From: Nitrospirota bacterium
Lineage (GTDB): Bacteria; Nitrospirota_A; Leptospirillia; Leptospirillales; Leptospirillaceae
Direction of reading: 5' to 3'
Assembly: GCA_021838765.1 (NCBI GenBank)
Contig: JAKCCY010000026.1
Location: 1 to 26,911 of the forward strand
Length of the DNA stretch: 26,911 nucleotides
The notes beneath the pieces are model-generated. The model did no database searches. It worked only from the letters and a program-made list of their open reading frames with translations, and was not told the origin of the DNA. Both the position numbers and the translations under genes were made by a program. Positions 24,443-26,911 of the stretch are shown here, one piece after another; position 1 is the first letter of the stretch; every line of letters begins with the position of its first letter.

Positions 24443-26048
24443 TCTGTGGTTTCCATGAAGGTGCTGTTACGGGTGGTTTTCCACCGGGATAGGCGATTCT
24501 CTTGTGTTGCGTCTGTAAGAGTGTCCGGACAAAAACTTCTTTTAAGGTGGCGATTTCTGAAATAGTCAGTGGACACTCATCAAGTTGTCCGTCCCGCTGG
24601 ATTTCGAGGAGTGTTTCGTCAATGACCGATATGGCTCTGGCAGGGGAGGCGTCCTGGATTTTGACAGCCCTTCCTGTCGCCTCGATTGCGTCTGCCATCA
24701 TGAGAATAGCGGTGATTTTGCTCTGTGGCTTCGGTCCTGAGTAGCGGAAATCCGACTCTGACGGAAAATCGGCAGGGCCGGTAGAGCCGTCGCGGGATTT
24801 CCTGAGAAAGTATTGCATGATCCGTGTCCCGTGATGCTCTGGAATGGCACTGATGATGGCTTCGGGGAGACCGTGCTTTTTGGCGATTTCAATGCCTTTC
24901 CTGACATGATCGATGAGAATGAGTGAGCTCATTCTCGGTGTCAGGAGTTCATGGCGATTGAACGTTGTTTGGTTTTCAATGAAGTACTGTGGCTTGTCCA
25001 TCTTGCCGATATCATGAAAATAGGCTGAAACCCTTGCCAGTTTTGTGTTTTCACCGATAGACAGTGCTGCTGCCTCAGCAATTTGTGCGACTGCCAGACT
25101 GTGAAAGAATGATCCCGGTGCTTTTTGGGAAAACTCATGCAAAAGAGGGTGATTAAGATCGAGAAGTTCTGTCAGGGAGGCTTCCGACAAGAGTCCCAGG
25201 CTTTTTTCCAGCAGTGGCATTGCCACATTCTCCAGCATGGGAAACAAAAGCGTTGTTGCAATAACAGCAATGCTCTCCGTCTTGAGGGTAAAAAGGGATG
25301 GAGTTCCCACTGAGATCTCTATTCCCAAAAATAGCACTCCCGTGACAATTCCTGAGAGAAGTCCCGATTTGAGTGACCCCATTCTTCCAGGGAGAAGCAG
25401 TGCGAGGCTGCTTGAAATCGGTCCGGCAATCAGGGGAAGAATTACCATCTCGTAGCGGGATGTGGGAACTACCGCAATGATCATCCCTGATATCAGGAAA
25501 AAAAGCGTTGCTGTTTTTTTCCCAAGAAGGAGTGTGATGATGTTTCCGATCAGAATGATGGAAATCAGCTCGATATTTTCTGTAACCAGAAAATGATGGG
25601 AGGACAAGATGGGGGCAGTGATATCTTGTCCGAGCAATATGGACAGTGTGCTGAGGATGATCAGAAAGAGAAGAATGCCTCCCAGCAGGATCTGGAGGAA
25701 GTGCTTCTGATTGATTCGTTCGAATTCATTGGGGGGATCCATCAGGGTCCGGTAGAGGATCCTTGTCGAGAGAATGGCCAAAAAGGTCAGAATGGCTGTT
25801 CCCAGAAATACATGGATCGAGTCTGCCTGCGTTTCTGGAGACAAGGGAACGGGCTGGTTTTTGAGAAATGTGGAAGAAAATGGCGTAGAAAAAAGACCCA
25901 GATTGATTCTTACAATGGCCAGAACAAGGCTTATGCCCGTCAGGATCCAGATGTCCCAGCGCTTTCTGCTAATCTGCCCAGAGGCATGTGAGTTGTTATG
26001 TACTGGCAGAAGGTCTGCCAGTACTCTTTTCCGGGGCATGTTTTTCAT
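24432..26048 (-). CDS. pgpH: PgpH-like membrane HD-domain phosphodiesterase, short form
   Basis: A 7TM-HD protein resembling PgpH/YqfF, which breaks down cyclic di-AMP in Firmicutes. After a first helix (WDIWILTGISLVLAIV) there is only a ~40-residue outer loop, then six or seven more helices. A cytoplasmic HD domain follows: 'SFFHSLAVAQIAEAAA', 'YFHDIGKMDKPQYF', 'EHHGT', and 'MMADAIEATGRAV'. The metal histidines and aspartates are present. The large extracellular 7TMR-HDED sensing domain of typical ~700-800-residue relatives is absent. I chose the ATG at 26048 (AAGG three bases upstream); 26090 would overlap phoH by 95 bp, and 26039 is another option. That the substrate is c-di-AMP is inferred from the family. 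It overlaps ybeY by 11 bp. Confidence 0.85.
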   Translation of the reverse strand: MKNMPRKRVLADLLPVHNNSHASGQISRKRWDIWILTGISLVLAIVRINLGLFSTPFSSTFLKNQPVPLSPETQADSIHVFLGTAILTFLAILSTRILYRTLMDPPNEFERINQKHFLQILLGGILLFLIILSTLSILLGQDITAPILSSHHFLVTENIELISIILIGNIITLLLGKKTATLFFLISGMIIAVVPTSRYEMVILPLIAGPISSSLALLLPGRMGSLKSGLLSGIVTGVLFLGIEISVGTPSLFTLKTESIAVIATTLLFPMLENVAMPLLEKSLGLLSEASLTELLDLNHPLLHEFSQKAPGSFFHSLAVAQIAEAAALSIGENTKLARVSAYFHDIGKMDKPQYFIENQTTFNRHELLTPRMSSLILIDHVRKGIEIAKKHGLPEAIISAIPEHHGTRIMQYFLRKSRDGSTGPADFPSESDFRYSGPKPQSKITAILMMADAIEATGRAVKIQDASPARAISVIDETLLEIQRDGQLDECPLTISEIATLKEVFVRTLLQTQHKRIAYPGGKPPVTAPSWKPQNAG

Positions 26049-26911
26049 AGGCCTTGATAATTTCCTGTACAAGACGGTGTCTGACGACATCCACCTCGCT
26101 AAAATGGAGAAATTTTATCCCTTCAATATTTTTCAGAATCTTGCTTGCTTCCACGAGTCCGCTGGAGCGGTCACTTGGAAGATCAACTTGTGTAATGTCT
26201 CCGGTAATGACTGCCTTTGAATTGAAGCCAATTCTTGTCAGAAACATTTTCATCTGTTCGCGAGTGGCATTCTGTGCCTCATCAAGGATAACAAACGCAT
26301 CGTTTAAAGTTCGTCCCCTCATGAAAGCAAGTGGAGCGATCTCTATTTCCTGTTTTTCCATCATTTTTTGAACCTTGTCCGCATCGATCATATCAAACAG
26401 CGCATCGTACAGGGGACGCAAATACGGATTGATTTTTTCGGCAATGTCCCCGGGAAGGAATCCAAGCTTCTCGCCGGCCTCGACTGCGGGGCGTACAAGA
26501 ATGATCTTTCTGCAGGAGTGTTTGAGGAGATGATAGGCTGCCATGGCCATTGCAAGGTATGTTTTCCCTGTGCCAGCCGGACCTATTCCAAAGACGATAT
26601 CGTTTTTTTTGATTGCCTGAATGTATTCGAGCTGATGGGCCGATTTTGGAAAAATAACCCGTTTTCTGCTGTTGATCGGAATATATTCTGCAAGAAGGTC
26701 TTTTAACGTAATTCCCGGATCGTTTCGGGTCAGGCTTATTGCCTGGCGAATTTCTTCTTCCCTGATTGCGTATCCGCTGGCCATCAGGGATGCCAGGTCA
26801 AGAATGACTTTTTCCCCATGAAGAATATTGTCTTTTTCCCCGGTTGCGGTAATTTTGTGTCCGGAAGTTGCGAGGTGAATGGAAAAAGCTTCTTCAAACA
26901 AATGAAGATGA
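25996..26911 (-). CDS. phoH: PhoH-family ATPase (5' end outside window)
   Basis: A PhoH-like P-loop protein, 301 residues visible from a TTG at 26901. The frame stays open to the window edge ('HLHLFEEAFSIHL') and family members are ~320-350 long, so the true start lies outside. Walker A is GPAGTGKTYLA, Walker B FVILDEAQNA, and the sensor region 'AVITGDITQVDLP' is typical. The N-terminal part is a KH-like segment. Proposed roles include RNA metabolism with YbeY; the precise activity is unsettled. Its last codons form a perfect hairpin just before the stop, and it overlaps the start of pgpH. Confidence 0.92.
   Translation of the reverse strand, partial: HLHLFEEAFSIHLATSGHKITATGEKDNILHGEKVILDLASLMASGYAIREEEIRQAISLTRNDPGITLKDLLAEYIPINSRKRVIFPKSAHQLEYIQAIKKNDIVFGIGPAGTGKTYLAMAMAAYHLLKHSCRKIILVRPAVEAGEKLGFLPGDIAEKINPYLRPLYDALFDMIDADKVQKMMEKQEIEIAPLAFMRGRTLNDAFVILDEAQNATREQMKMFLTRIGFNSKAVITGDITQVDLPSDRSSGLVEASKILKNIEGIKFLHFSEVDVVRHRLVQEIIKAYEKHAPEKSTGRPSAST
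26000..26024 (-). other. Perfect hairpin at the end of phoH, inside the start of pgpH
   Basis: GTACTGGCAGA (26000-26010), loop AGG, and TCTGCCAGTAC (26014-26024) form 11 perfect base pairs. It encodes the last residues of PhoH and ends four bases before its TAA on the minus strand. No run of T follows, so it is probably not a terminator. It lies 14 bases or more inside the pgpH reading frame. Confidence 0.6.

Noticed and set aside
26049..26090. pgpH start at 26090
   Set aside because: It would overlap phoH by 95 bp; the ATG at 26048 has AAGG upstream and loses nothing conserved.

Overview
The window reads as a chromosomal core region of a free-living Gram-negative bacterium. It carries secreted proteins with Sec signals, an outer-membrane-type beta-barrel protein and sugar-nucleotide genes for surface polysaccharide. 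The short ThiC, the split MetH and the overall gene set fit a Nitrospirota-type organism, and Leptospirillum is my best guess. That guess rests on general impression, not on a search. I see no rRNA, tRNA, CRISPR array, insertion sequence or prophage, and coding density is high.

Left part (1-4211): the tail of a Crp/Fnr-family regulator, an NsrR/IscR-like Rrf2 regulator, a convergent His/Met-rich secreted protein, and a minus-strand manC-algC pair for GDP-mannose and hexose-phosphate supply. Next (4484-8283, mostly plus): era, recO, an outer-membrane-like protein on the minus strand, and an RlmI-type rRNA methyltransferase with a good promoter. Then a plus-strand operon, typA - exported cyclophilin - PhnP-like metallo-hydrolase (8433-11786), with a strong promoter.

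Middle (11783-21572, all minus): in transcription order uvrC, a large membrane-anchored AAA-like gene in two reading frames, thiC, a stand-alone methionine synthase reactivation protein, and a MetH lacking that domain. A strong intrinsic terminator sits between thiC and the reactivation gene. It lies so close to the latter's ribosome binding site that no promoter fits between them.

Right part: a plus-strand promoter drives a small two-helix membrane protein coupled to aroE. On the minus strand run phoH (cut by the window edge), a shortened PgpH-like HD phosphodiesterase, ybeY and ftsY. The grouping phoH-pgpH-ybeY, with era-recO elsewhere in the same window, recalls the Firmicutes phoH-yqfF-ybeY-dgkA-era-recO cluster.

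The most unusual locus is 16628-19719. Two ORFs overlap by ATGA, but together they encode one FtsH-like AAA module split between them. A run of nine C (coding strand) lies exactly where a one-base shift would join them into a protein of about 1030 residues. The joined product would have about six membrane helices followed by three AAA-type modules, all with damaged Walker motifs. It looks like a membrane pseudo-AAA+ protein whose expression may depend on phase variation or frameshifting, unless the run is a sequencing error.
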